Source: Streptomyces sp. NRRL B-1347 (GTDB taxonomy: Bacteria; Actinomycetota; Actinomycetes; Streptomycetales; Streptomycetaceae). Taken from it: DNA of 64,000 nt. The notes below the pieces were generated by a model. It saw only the letters and a list, made by a program, of their open reading frames with translations, made no database searches and was not told the DNA's origin. The DNA lies in contig NZ_JOJM01000008.1 of assembly GCF_000720325.1 (NCBI RefSeq), positions 124,001-188,000 on the forward strand, in the 5' to 3' direction. Below are positions 8,036-15,104 of the stretch, piece after piece. How positions within the stretch are numbered: position 1 is the stretch's first letter; every line of letters begins with the position of its first letter. The position numbers and the translations under genes are program-made.

Positions 8036-8280
8036 CTATGCGGCTTGGGCCAGGGTAGTTGCTGTTCTGTCGAGTGCTGTCTCGTAGGTGATGTGACTGC
8101 GTTGTCCGAGGCGGGAGTGACGGCGTCGGGTGTTGTAGCGGTGCAGCCAGCGGAACGCGTGAGGCGGGCCTCGCGCTCGTTGGACCAGCGCTTTCGGCGT
8201 TGGAGCGTCTCGCGTTTGAAGGTCATGTTGAAGGACTCGGCGAGTGCGTTGCCGGCCGAGTCCTTCAACACGACCTTCAT
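8036..8280 (-). pseudogene. IS3-family transposase (OrfB) C-terminal remnant
   Basis: The minus strand reads NALAESFNMTFKRETLQ then RRKRWSNEREARL. After loss of one base near 8156-8163 it continues FRWLHRYNTRRRHSRLGQRS and ends TLAQAA at the stop at 8036. This is the C-terminal end of an IS3/IS481-type integrase-core transposase. Everything N-terminal, including the first catalytic aspartates, is gone. Its 5' end is fused to an inverted duplicate of its own sequence (see the inverted repeat 8217-8279). Confidence 0.7.
8217..8279. repeat. 25-bp inverted repeat inside the IS3 remnant
   Basis: Arms 8217-8241 and 8255-8279 are reverse complements with one mismatch, separated by 13 bp. The left arm is native IS3 coding sequence (ESFNMTF). 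The right arm is an inverted copy, so it is a fold-back duplication rather than an IS terminus. Confidence 0.75.
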
Positions 8281-8355
8281 CCGAAAATCCCCGCCCCAAC
8301 AACAAGACACCAGCCAGAACAACCCGCCTACCAAAGACCTAAAGTTCCGTCACAC

Positions 8356-8379
8356 CAGGGCACGGACAACGCCAAGAAG
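8356..8379 (+). repeat. 24-bp inverted repeat, left copy (IS5-type junction)
   Basis: Perfect reverse complement of 10391-10414. Encodes the QGTDNAKK boundary at which the IS5-type transposase is split. Confidence 0.8.
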
Positions 8380-8812
8380 GTCGTGGGCCACAAGCGGAGC
8401 ATTGGGACCGACTCGGCCTGCTGCTTGCGGAGCTGGTTGCCGCGGCCAGCGTCCAGGACTCCGTGGCTGGCACCCAGTTGCTCGGTCAGGTCGCCGCAGG
8501 CCAGCCCGGCATCCGCAAGGCCTGGGTCGACGGCGGTTACCGCAAGCGCTTCGTCGAGCATGCCGTCTCTCTCGGTAGCGACATGGAAATCACCGCCCGC
8601 ACCCCCGGGAGCAGAGGTTTCACCCCGATCTCGAAACACCGGACGGTCCAGCGGACCTACGGCTGGCTGATGCTGAACCGCCGCCTGGTCCGCGACTGCG
8701 AGACCCTCCCGGCCCGCTCCGAAGCGATGATCCACCTCGCCATGACCGGCCTCATGGCCCGCCGCCTCACCGAGAGCACCGTCCCTCGCGCGACCCGACG
8801 TCACCGGACCAC

Positions 8813-8830
8813 ATACGCATCACAGGATGA
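8813..8830 (+). repeat. 18-bp inverted repeat ATACGCATCACAGGATGA, left copy
   Basis: Identical in reverse complement to 10364-10381. Sits at the 3' end of the IS5-type remnant and probably is the IS right end. With its partner it brackets the S53 peptidase gene. Confidence 0.8.
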
Positions 8831-8867
8831 GGCGTTGGTGACCGTCCTCCGGTGAGCGGGACTCGGT

Positions 8868-10256
8868 TCAGGCCGCCGCGGCAGCCAGGGCCGGCACGAA
8901 CCGTGCCGCATCGACGGTGCCCAGGCCGGAGGCGAGGTCGTAGCCCTTGGTGGCCTCGAAGCCGTCGGGGCCGTTGTTGCCCTCGGTGATGTCGACGATG
9001 CCGCCCTTGGGATCCTGGGCCAGCTTGTACAGCTCGTCGTGGATGTCGCCCAGGCGCTTGCCCGCCTTCTCGCCCGCGAGCGCGACGACCGCGGCGAACA
9101 GCGGGGTCGCCTCGCTCGTGCCCCCCAGGGGCAGCCATCCGGCCCCGGCGGGAAGGAAGCTCTGGTAGATGAGCGTGCCGCCGGAGGCGGAGCCGTCCAT
9201 GGAGACATCCGAGGTGCCGCGCCGATCGCCGACCACGTCACGCACGCTCTCTTGGTACGCCGGGCGGCGGAAGGTCTGCGACGGGCCCCCGCCGGTGGCC
9301 CCGCCCTGCGTCGTGGAGTCGTTCCACACGGTGTCCGGGCCGGTCCGCTTGCCGTGGGCGTCCAGATGCAGCCGGGATCCGCCCAGCGACAGGAATGCCG
9401 GATCCGATGCGGGCCAACTCGTCGATCTGACCCGCTTGTCGTCCTCACCGATCGTGGGCGCCGCGCCCCAGTCACCGGCGCCGGACACCAACGTGACGCC
9501 CTCGCCGACCAGGTCGGCGAAGACCTTGCTCGCCTTCTCGAACGCGACCACCGGCTCGTGGGTATTGCCCGCGGCCTGGTACTCCTGTGCGGAGTAACTG
9601 ACCGAGATGACATCGGGGCTGTCCTGCTTGACCATCTCCGCGAAGGCCCCGGCGAACAGCTCCGCCATCCCCTCCCCACTCTCCTTGGCCTCCTCAGACG
9701 GTATGTGTGTCAGGAACGGCCGGTCAGGGCGGTTGGGCGGTGCCTTGGGCAGGGCGAGCTGTCCGACCACGATCTTGGCGTCCGGCGCCATCATGTGCGC
9801 CATCTGCACATCGAGGGTGGTTTCCATGGCGCCCGCGGCCATCGACTCGTTGGTGGCGTCGAACGGGGCCGCCGAGCCGCCCGAGTCGATCTTCCTGATC
9901 GTCAGCTTCGGCTTCGGCAGGTTCATCGCCTCGCTGAACTTCTCCAGATCCCGCTCCAGCGAGGGCGGCACGAACTCGTCGTAGATCGCGATGACGCGGC
10001 CCTTGCCGGTCAGTCCCCGATGGTTGAGCTTGTCGATGCCGTACGCCTTGCGCACCACGTCCGGCGTGTAGCAGGGGATATGGAGTGCCTTCCGGCACTC
10101 CTGGATGCTCGGCACCGTCAGGAACGGCTTGGGCCCGGAAGCAATGGGTGAAGGGGATGACCCGGACGGCGCGGTCTGGGCGGCGCTGCTCGCGCAGGCC
10201 GTCGCGGTGAGGGCGAGGGCGAGGGCGCACCACGCCGCATTTCGTATGTGGGCCAT
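8868..10256 (-). CDS. S53 (sedolisin/pseudomonalisin-type) peptidase, predicted lipoprotein
   Basis: 462 residues from ATG 10256. That start gives MAHIRNAAWCALALALTATAC, an export signal with a lipobox-like ATAC, so a lipid-anchored secreted protease is likely. Upstream in-frame ATGs would place charged residues before the signal. Sedolisin serine-carboxyl features are visible: Glu and Asp in METTLDVQMAHMMAPDA, the oxyanion Asp in VSGAGDWG, the serine in LGGTSEATPLFAA, and a C-terminal calcium site DITEGNNGPDGFEATKGYD. The large activation prodomain of classical sedolisins is absent, as the catalytic domain begins soon after CYTPDVVRKAYG. The gene lies between inverted IS5-type fragments and is probably an acquired cargo gene. 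No frameshift is seen. Confidence 0.85.
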   Translation of the reverse strand: MAHIRNAAWCALALALTATACASSAAQTAPSGSSPSPIASGPKPFLTVPSIQECRKALHIPCYTPDVVRKAYGIDKLNHRGLTGKGRVIAIYDEFVPPSLERDLEKFSEAMNLPKPKLTIRKIDSGGSAAPFDATNESMAAGAMETTLDVQMAHMMAPDAKIVVGQLALPKAPPNRPDRPFLTHIPSEEAKESGEGMAELFAGAFAEMVKQDSPDVISVSYSAQEYQAAGNTHEPVVAFEKASKVFADLVGEGVTLVSGAGDWGAAPTIGEDDKRVRSTSWPASDPAFLSLGGSRLHLDAHGKRTGPDTVWNDSTTQGGATGGGPSQTFRRPAYQESVRDVVGDRRGTSDVSMDGSASGGTLIYQSFLPAGAGWLPLGGTSEATPLFAAVVALAGEKAGKRLGDIHDELYKLAQDPKGGIVDITEGNNGPDGFEATKGYDLASGLGTVDAARFVPALAAAAA

Positions 10257-10363
10257 ACGCTCAGCGTGCACCCCTCGCCTCAGGCTCGCCCCATCACTGG
10301 GCCATTGGGAGTATGCCGAATACCTCCCAGGTTGGTTCTGGGAGATTGATTCCTTCCGTTGTT

Positions 10364-10381
10364 TCATCCTGTGATGCGTAT
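10364..10381 (-). repeat. 18-bp inverted repeat, right copy
   Basis: Reverse complement of 8813-8830. It lies only 9 bp from the 24-bp repeat at 10391-10414, so the roughly 430 bp that separate these two motifs in the left copy are deleted here. Confidence 0.8.
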
Positions 10382-10390
10382 TCTGTTCGG

Positions 10391-10690
10391 CTTCTTGGCG
10401 TTGTCCGTGCCCTGGCTGCCGGCGAGTACGCGGGGGTGGAGGTCTTCACGCTCTGCACGTCGATCACACAGGCCGTCGGCTCCGTGTTGCGGCCCTCCTG
10501 TTCGCGTACCAACTCCCGCAGCAGGCCGTTGAGCTGGGCGAAGGTGCCGTCCTTCTCCAGGTGGCGAAGTAGCCGTAGACGGTGTTCCAGTGCGGCGCGT
10601 AGTGCCACTGCACTCCCGTGCGGTCAACATACTCGAACCGGGCGTCCTGGAATAAGACAAGCGCGCGGCGACTCCCACTCCAGGCGGCAC
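10391..10690 (-). pseudogene. IS5-family transposase, N-terminal half (internally deleted, frameshifted)
   Basis: The minus strand reads FEYVDRTGVQWHYAPHWNTV and YGYFATW. A one-base loss near 10556-10562 is followed by EKDGTFAQLNGLLRELVREQ and TEPTACVIDVQSVKTS (first catalytic Asp). A second frameshift leads to SQGTDNAKK, where similarity stops. The last 24 bp (10391-10414) are an inverted copy of 8356-8379. This is the N-terminal half of the same IS5-type transposase whose C-terminal half is at 8356-8855. A complete left terminus was not found. Confidence 0.7.
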
Positions 10691-10739
10691 ACCACCCGAA
10701 TCCCGCGGCGCGGCCTCACCGCACAACAACCTCAGCACT

Positions 10740-11082
10740 ACTTTGTGCCGCCCCTCAAACCCGTCTCATCTCAAGCCACCCCGTCCCAGGGGCCTTTGCC
10801 CGCCGGCCGGGCTGTCCACTGCGCGCGCGGTACATCAGAAGCATGGCTCCGCCGCCGCGCGGTAGACCTGCCGGAGGGCACCGTGCCGAGGAGTTGCGAG
10901 TCGTTCACCGCGCCCGGCACGGCGAATGATCGCTTGTGGATTGCGGCAGGCGTGTGACCACCTGCCGCCGGCGGTCGGGGATTCGGCTCCGATCAACCGG
11001 TGCGCCGGCGCCCTACGCCCGTTGTGCGATCCCACCCGCGCCTGAACCAAGCGAGGACGAAGCCGGTAGCAAACACGACCAA
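10740..11082. other. Gene-free segment inside the island
   Basis: About 340 bp with no convincing coding frame on either strand, no tRNA-like fold and no IS end that I can recognise. Composition is mixed. Probably decayed mobile DNA. Confidence 0.4.
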
Positions 11083-11898
11083 CTAGGAAACCCAGGCTCT
11101 GGTCAGCTTCTGCACCGCTGAGCCGTCGAGGTCCTTGACTTTCGTGCCGGCGAATGCACACGCACTTTCCGAGGTCAACACGCGGAAGGCAGGCTGCTCG
11201 GCGGCAAGCAGGTCGACCAGAGTCTGAGCAACGTCCATCGGAGTTTGCGCGTTGGCGAAGGCGTTGCGGGTGCGTTCGAGGTAAGCGAACAAGGCGGGGG
11301 CGTAAGGCCCCATATCAGGCATGTTGCCGAGACCCGCATTGCTGACGAACTCGCTCGCCACAGCTCCCGGCTCGATGACGCTCACGGATACGCCGGTGGT
11401 GGCCGCAACTGGCGCCAGGGACTCCATGAAGCCCTCGACAGCGAACTTGGCTGCGCAATAGGCCTCGTTGAAGGGCTGCCCCACCACGCCACCGACGCTG
11501 GTCACCGTGAGCACGCGCCCCTTGCTCTCACGCAGGAGCGGCAGGGCTGCCCGGGTGACGTGCAGCACGCCAAAGAAGTTGACCTCCATCACCGCACGCA
11601 CGTCCTCGACGCTCTCCTGCTCCAGAGTGCCCACGTGCCCAGCACCTGCGTTGTTGACCAGAGCATCCAGCTGGCCAAGGCCAGCCAGGCACGCCTCGAC
11701 GGAGACGGGGTCAGTCACGTCCAGTGAGTGGACATCTACGGAGACACCAGCATCCTCGGCTGCTGCTTCGAGGGAGCCGGACTTCCTGGTGTCGCGCATG
11801 GTGGCTACCACGTGCCAGCCACTGCGCGCCGCGGCGACAGCGGTGGCAAGACCGATTCCCGAGGACGTTCCGGTAATCAGGACCGTTTTATTACTCAT
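11083..11898 (-). CDS. SDR family oxidoreductase
   Basis: 271 residues. A classical short-chain dehydrogenase/reductase: TGTSSGIG cofactor loop at residues 8-15, LDVTD, LVNNAGAGHVG, the catalytic serine in TVTSVGGV, and YCAAK with catalytic Tyr and Lys, followed by VIEPGAVASEF. Likely NADP(H)-dependent and cytosolic. The substrate is unknown. ATG 11898 is chosen because GAGGG precedes it at proper distance and the protein then begins MSNKTVLITG. Codon usage is less GC-biased than in the flanking core genes, which together with the IS fragments on both sides suggests acquisition. No partner gene is nearby. Confidence 0.85.
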   Translation of the reverse strand: MSNKTVLITGTSSGIGLATAVAAARSGWHVVATMRDTRKSGSLEAAAEDAGVSVDVHSLDVTDPVSVEACLAGLGQLDALVNNAGAGHVGTLEQESVEDVRAVMEVNFFGVLHVTRAALPLLRESKGRVLTVTSVGGVVGQPFNEAYCAAKFAVEGFMESLAPVAATTGVSVSVIEPGAVASEFVSNAGLGNMPDMGPYAPALFAYLERTRNAFANAQTPMDVAQTLVDLLAAEQPAFRVLTSESACAFAGTKVKDLDGSAVQKLTRAWVS

Positions 11899-12045
11899 CG
11901 GTGACCCTCGTTCGCAAACTACCAGATTGCGGCCCCTCGGTATGGGGGCCTCTTCGTCATCCGCATTGCGACTCAGCGTCCACGTGTCAGCATATCGCTT
12001 CCTGTCGGAAGACGACCGATACATGAACAAGATCAGTGAGCCCTT

Positions 12046-12640
12046 TCATTCTCCGTTTTCGCAGATCAGGAGGGTATGGGCCGTTGCGACGGTGGGGCCG
12101 GTGCGGGTAGTCGAGCAGCGGGCTCGTCGCAGTAGCCGCCAGCTCTTGAGGTGGGTGAAGGCGCGCTCGCCCGGCGCTCGCAGTCGGGCGTGGTCACGGT
12201 TGAACTGCTGGTAGTGGGCGGGTTGTTCGCGGTGGTGCTTGTAGGGAGTACGGACGGTTGAGCGGGCGCCCTGGCAGGCGCGGTCCGCGAACACGAGGAT
12301 TTCCCTGGTCGGGCAGGCTTGGACGATGCCGTGGGCGCGGGCGGCGGTCAGGTCGTGGGTCCGGCCGGGCCAAGCGCGGGAGAACCAGAGCGGTGTGCCG
12401 TCCCGGGCCGCGATGACCTGGACGTTCATGCCGTGCTTCCTGTGTCTCTGGGAGTAGTAGGGCTCGTCCGCGGCGATACGGTCGGTGGGGGCGAGGGCCC
12501 CGTCGACGATGACGAAGTCGCCCTCACTCAGTCCAATCAAGGCCTCGCGCAGCCCGGGGTCAAGGCCCAGGGACACTCGGCAGGAGTCCGGGGGCCACCG
12601 ACGGAATTGACTGACCTGCAGGAACGTGGCTTCCGCCAGG
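12046..12640 (-). pseudogene. IS5-group (DDE_Tnp_4 type) transposase, 5' truncated
   Basis: The minus strand gives GDFVIVDGALAPTDRIAADEPYYSQRHRKHG, VQVIAARDGTPLWFSRAWPGRTHDLTAARAHGI, FADRACQGARSTVRTP and HARLRAPGERAFTHLKSWRLLRRARCST. These contain the three acidic catalytic positions (Asp in IVDG, Asp in FADR, Glu in GERAF). An open frame from GTG 12576 covers about 176 residues. The normal N-terminal helix-turn-helix region is replaced by unrelated sequence (AEATFLQVSQFRRW), so the gene is a fragment. It is a different family from the IS5-type halves at 8356 and 10391. The stop is at 12046. Confidence 0.75.
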
Positions 12641-12745
12641 CGTCGATCCCGTGCAGCTGTGTCCGCGATCCCGGGTGATGACCGCTAACGGGAGCCAGCC
12701 GCGGTGCGAGCGCTGAACTGCAGGTCAGACCCTTTTGTGAACGCC

Positions 12746-12754
12746 CCACTGCAC
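12746..12754 (+). repeat. Direct repeat CCACTGCAC, right copy (possible attR)
   Basis: Matches 7338-7346 at the tRNA-Ala 3' end. A terminator hairpin follows 4 bp later. Confidence 0.4.
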
Positions 12755-12757
12755 ATG

Positions 12758-12793
12758 AAGATCCCGCCCGATCGAAAGATCGGGCGGGATCTT
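12758..12793. terminator. Strong bidirectional terminator
   Basis: Perfect 16-bp stem (AAGATCCCGCCCGATC at 12758-12773 against 12778-12793) with a GAAA tetraloop and T-rich 3' flank. It ends the ECF sigma gene from the right. If the island inserted at the tRNA, it was probably the original tRNA-Ala terminator. Confidence 0.85.
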
Positions 12794-12854
12794 TGCGTTG
12801 TGCCCCGGAGATCGCGTCCTCGGTGTCGTGCCCCGTGCGAGGGCACGGCGGGCC

Positions 12855-13748
12855 TCAGTCCCGCAGGACCGCGAGGTCGAGTGCGCGCAGGCGGGACGGG
12901 GTGGCGATCACGTCGTACGCCGTGACGCGGTCGGACTCGACCGTCAGGGTCAGGGCCAGGAGCAGCCGGCCGTGCGGCGCCACGATCAGGCCGGGGCGGC
13001 CGTTGACCAGGGCCGGGGCGGCGACCTGGGCGTTGCGGGTGAGCAGGACCGTCTCGCGGGCGACGGCGCCGGCGCCGCGGATCTCCGCCAGGGCGCCCAC
13101 GGGCAGCGCCGCGGCCTCGGCGCGGCGGACGACGTCGGGGGCCAGGACCGCGAGGAGCGCGGTGAGGTCGCCGCCGCGGGCCGCGTCGAGGAAGGCCTCC
13201 ACGACGTGGCGGTGTCGGGCGAGTTCCGCGTCGGGCAGCGCGGGCGTGCCGCGGACCTTCAGGCGGGCGCGGCTCGCCAGCTTCTTCGTGGCGACGGCGG
13301 AGCGCTCCACGATCGGGGCGATCCGGTCGAAGGGCACCGCGAACGTGTCGTGCAGCACGAACGCGACCCGTTCCGCGGGCCCGAGCGTGTCGAGGACCAC
13401 GAGCAGGGCCCGGCCCACGGACTCGACCAGGACGGCCTCCTCCTCGGGCGTGGGCACGGCGTGGCCGGGGACGCGGTCGAGGGCGCCCTCGTCGGACAGG
13501 AACTCCTCGCGGCGCGCGGCGCGCGTGCGCAGCATGTCGAGGCAGATGCGGGAGACCACCGTCGTCAGCCAGCCCGGCAGGTTCGCGACGCCCGTGACGT
13601 CGCTGCGGCCGAGCCGCAGCCAGGTCTCCTGCACGGCGTCGTCGGCCTCGGCGGCGGAGCCGAGCATGCGGTACGCGACGGCCCGCAGCCGGCCGCGCTG
13701 CGTCTCGAAGAGGTCCGCGAGGCCGTCCGCCCCATGCCGCTCGTCCAT
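12855..13748 (-). CDS. ECF41-type RNA polymerase sigma factor with SnoaL-like C-terminal domain
   Basis: 297 residues. Sigma region 2 reads FETQRGRLRAVAYRMLGSAAEADDAVQETWLRL (residues 14-46), followed by NLPGWLTTVVSRICLDMLRTR. Region 4 is LDTLGPAERVAFVLHDTFAVPFDRIAPIVERSAVATKKLASRAR (about 118-162). The last 125 residues (LARHRHVVEAFLDAARGGDLTALLAVLAPDV onward) form a SnoaL/NTF2-like domain, the fused regulatory domain that defines ECF41 factors. These usually lack a separate anti-sigma factor, and none is seen here. AAAGGTG precedes the ATG. An ECF41-type promoter lies directly upstream, suggesting autoregulation. The gene is divergent from a flavoprotein instead of the usual carboxymuconolactone-decarboxylase-like partner. 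Confidence 0.9.
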   Translation of the reverse strand: MDERHGADGLADLFETQRGRLRAVAYRMLGSAAEADDAVQETWLRLGRSDVTGVANLPGWLTTVVSRICLDMLRTRAARREEFLSDEGALDRVPGHAVPTPEEEAVLVESVGRALLVVLDTLGPAERVAFVLHDTFAVPFDRIAPIVERSAVATKKLASRARLKVRGTPALPDAELARHRHVVEAFLDAARGGDLTALLAVLAPDVVRRAEAAALPVGALAEIRGAGAVARETVLLTRNAQVAAPALVNGRPGLIVAPHGRLLLALTLTVESDRVTAYDVIATPSRLRALDLAVLRD

Positions 13749-13784
13749 CGGTCACCTTTTCCCGGGTCGCTCCGTCAGGGCCGT

Positions 13785-13811
13785 GACGGAGCCGACCACC
13801 TGATGGTGACA
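13785..13811 (-). promoter_or_regulatory. ECF41-type promoter for the sigma gene
   Basis: On the minus strand TGTCACC (13811-13805) is followed by exactly 16 nt and CGTC (13788-13785), matching the published ECF41 consensus TGTCACA-N16-CGTC except for one base. The ATG is about 37 nt downstream. The -10 half is embedded in an inverted repeat TCCGTCA-N6-TGACGGA (13771-13790). Confidence 0.7.
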
Positions 13812-13823
13812 GGAGTGACGATC

Positions 13824-14531
13824 GTGGATGACACCGTACGGACCGAGGCACCGGTGCTGCTGCACCTGGACTCCGGCGCGGACCGGCGCGACGGGTCGGT
13901 GACCCGGGAGCTCGGGGCCGCCTACGCGCGCGGCTGGCAGGCGCGGTACCCGGGCGCCGCGTACCGGTACCGGGACCTGACCGCGGAGCCCGTACCGCTC
14001 GTCGGCGAGGGGTACGTCCGGCTCGGGACGCGGGCGGAGCGGCAGGGCGCGCTGCCGCTGGAGAAGGTGGCCGCGCTCGCCGAGGGCGCCGACGAGGAGC
14101 GCGAGTGGGCGGCGACGCTGCCCCTTGTCACCCAGGTGCGGGAGGCCACGACGCTGCTCATCGGCGCCCCCATGTACAACTTCTCCGTCTCCGCCGCGCT
14201 CAAGGCCTGGATCGACCGCGTCTCCTTCCCCGGCGCGTACGTCGACCCGGACAGCGGGCGGCCGCTGCTGGGCGGCACCCGGGTCGTGGTGGCCGCCGCG
14301 TGCGGGGGCGGCTACGGGCCCGGCACGCCGCGCGAGGGGTGCGACTTCCAGCTGCCGTACCTGCGGGCGTACTTCGCGGCCCTCGGGGTCGCGGGGGAGA
14401 ACCTGCGCGTGGTGCGGGCCGAGCTGACCCGGGCCGGGGACATCCCGGCGCTCGGGCGGTTCCGCGAGCTCGGGGAGCGGTCGCTCGCGCGGGCCCGGGA
14501 GGCGGTGGGGGAGCTGGCGGAGTCGTTCTAG
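13824..14531 (+). CDS. FMN-dependent NADH-azoreductase-like flavodoxin-fold protein
   Basis: 235 residues of the AcpD/AzoR and NAD(P)H-quinone oxidoreductase family. PVLLHLDSGADRRDGSVTRELGAAYARGW matches the N-terminal phosphate-binding strand-loop. LLIGAPMYNFSVSAALKAWIDRVSFPGAYV is the flavin-binding hallmark, and VVVAAACGGGYGPG and LRAYFAALGV follow. It probably reduces quinones, azo compounds or electrophiles with NAD(P)H in the cytosol. GTG 13824 is preferred since AGGAG (13811-13815) sits 8 nt upstream. ATG 13803 would lie inside the divergent sigma promoter. Its position beside an ECF41 sigma gene suggests stress-related control, but no ECF41 motif faces this gene. Confidence 0.82.
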   Translation: MDDTVRTEAPVLLHLDSGADRRDGSVTRELGAAYARGWQARYPGAAYRYRDLTAEPVPLVGEGYVRLGTRAERQGALPLEKVAALAEGADEEREWAATLPLVTQVREATTLLIGAPMYNFSVSAALKAWIDRVSFPGAYVDPDSGRPLLGGTRVVVAAACGGGYGPGTPREGCDFQLPYLRAYFAALGVAGENLRVVRAELTRAGDIPALGRFRELGERSLARAREAVGELAESF

Positions 14532-14626
14532 GCCCGGGAGGGGCCCGGGAGGGACCCGGGGCCGGGCGTCCCTCCTCCGGCTGGTCTCCGCGCGTGCCCC
14601 AATGGGGTGATCGTTACATTTGTCGC

Positions 14627-15091
14627 ATGGTGGGCAGCTGGACGAGGCGTGCCGGAGCCGTCGGCGGGACGGCGCTCGCCGCCGTGCTCGCCGGGGGCTG
14701 CGCGGAGCACGAGGGGCTGCACGTCGAGGGGTCGGCGCTGAAGCCGACGCGGATCAGCGGGCCGGTGTACGTCGCCGACGCGCTCGCGCGGCCGCTCCAG
14801 CGGCCCACGGTCTTCGGCGTCACCGACGACGTGGCCATGTCGTCGCTGCGCTGGAAGGACTGGGGCGGGCCCACCGCCCGGGCCACGGGCCGGCTCAGCG
14901 GCAGCTGGTGCCTGCCGGGGTGCGGCCGGGAGCCGTACGAGGCGATGCTGACGCTCAGCGGGGTCGAGCGGGAGGACTCCGCCGCCTACTACCGGCGGGC
15001 GACCGTCGAGCCGGCGAAGCCGGAGGCGCTGCCGCCCGCTGCCGTGAACGTGCAGTTCCAGGGCATCCGCCTGATGGCGCCGGAATTCTGA
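14627..15091 (+). CDS. Small secreted lipoprotein of unknown function
   Basis: 154 residues. Begins MVGSWTRRAGAVGGTALAAVLAGGC, a type II signal peptide with lipobox LAGGC at residue 25. The mature part has a Cys pair (WCLPGC) and no fold I recognise. A TACATT hexamer at 14615-14620 is 7 nt before the ATG and no ribosome binding site is visible, so the transcript may be leaderless. The gene ends 13 bp before a sensor kinase gene. The pair resembles the CseA-CseC lipoprotein and kinase arrangement, but sequence identity to CseA cannot be claimed. Confidence 0.75.
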   Translation: MVGSWTRRAGAVGGTALAAVLAGGCAEHEGLHVEGSALKPTRISGPVYVADALARPLQRPTVFGVTDDVAMSSLRWKDWGGPTARATGRLSGSWCLPGCGREPYEAMLTLSGVEREDSAAYYRRATVEPAKPEALPPAAVNVQFQGIRLMAPEF

Positions 15092-15104
15092 GGCCGGGGC
15101 GCGC

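Larger units (their letters stand above)
8356..8855 (+). pseudogene. IS5-family transposase, C-terminal half (5' truncated, frameshifted)
   Basis: Starts abruptly at QGTDNAKKVVGHKRS without a start codon. A frameshift near 8415-8430 is needed to continue as LAELVAAASVQDSVAGTQLL, then KAWVDGGYRKRFVEHA, GFTPISKHRTVQRTYGWLMLNRRL and SEAMIHLAMTGLMARRL. This is the conserved C-terminal half of IS5-group transposases: the second catalytic Asp is in the WVDGGY motif, and the usual VERTYGW appears here as VQRTYGW, with the catalytic Glu replaced by Gln. The element end ATACGCATCACAGGATGA lies at 8813-8830. The matching N-terminal half is at 10391-10690 on the opposite strand. Confidence 0.75.
7341..12754. 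mobile_element. Decayed genomic island at the 3' end of tRNA-Ala
   Basis: About 5.4 kb between the tRNA 3' end and the ECF sigma locus. It holds fragments of at least four transposase families, all truncated or frameshifted, plus an S53 peptidase and an SDR gene. Composition is visibly less GC-rich than the flanks. The 9-mer CCACTGCAC occurs at the tRNA 3' end (7338-7346) and again at 12746-12754. Each copy is followed within about 35 bp by a hairpin whose outer arms are AGATCCCG/CGGGATCT. This is consistent with attL/attR of an element that used the tRNA as attachment site. No integrase gene remains. Confidence 0.6.

Noticed and set aside
10690..10860. Left terminal inverted repeat of the IS5-type element
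   Set aside because: The sequence matching ATACGCATCACAGGATGA in the required orientation was not found upstream of the N-terminal half, so the element's left end could not be placed.
10835..11161. 108-codon minus-strand frame overlapping the end of the SDR gene
   Set aside because: No family resemblance, weak codon bias, and it crosses the SDR stop. Treated as noise in decayed island DNA.
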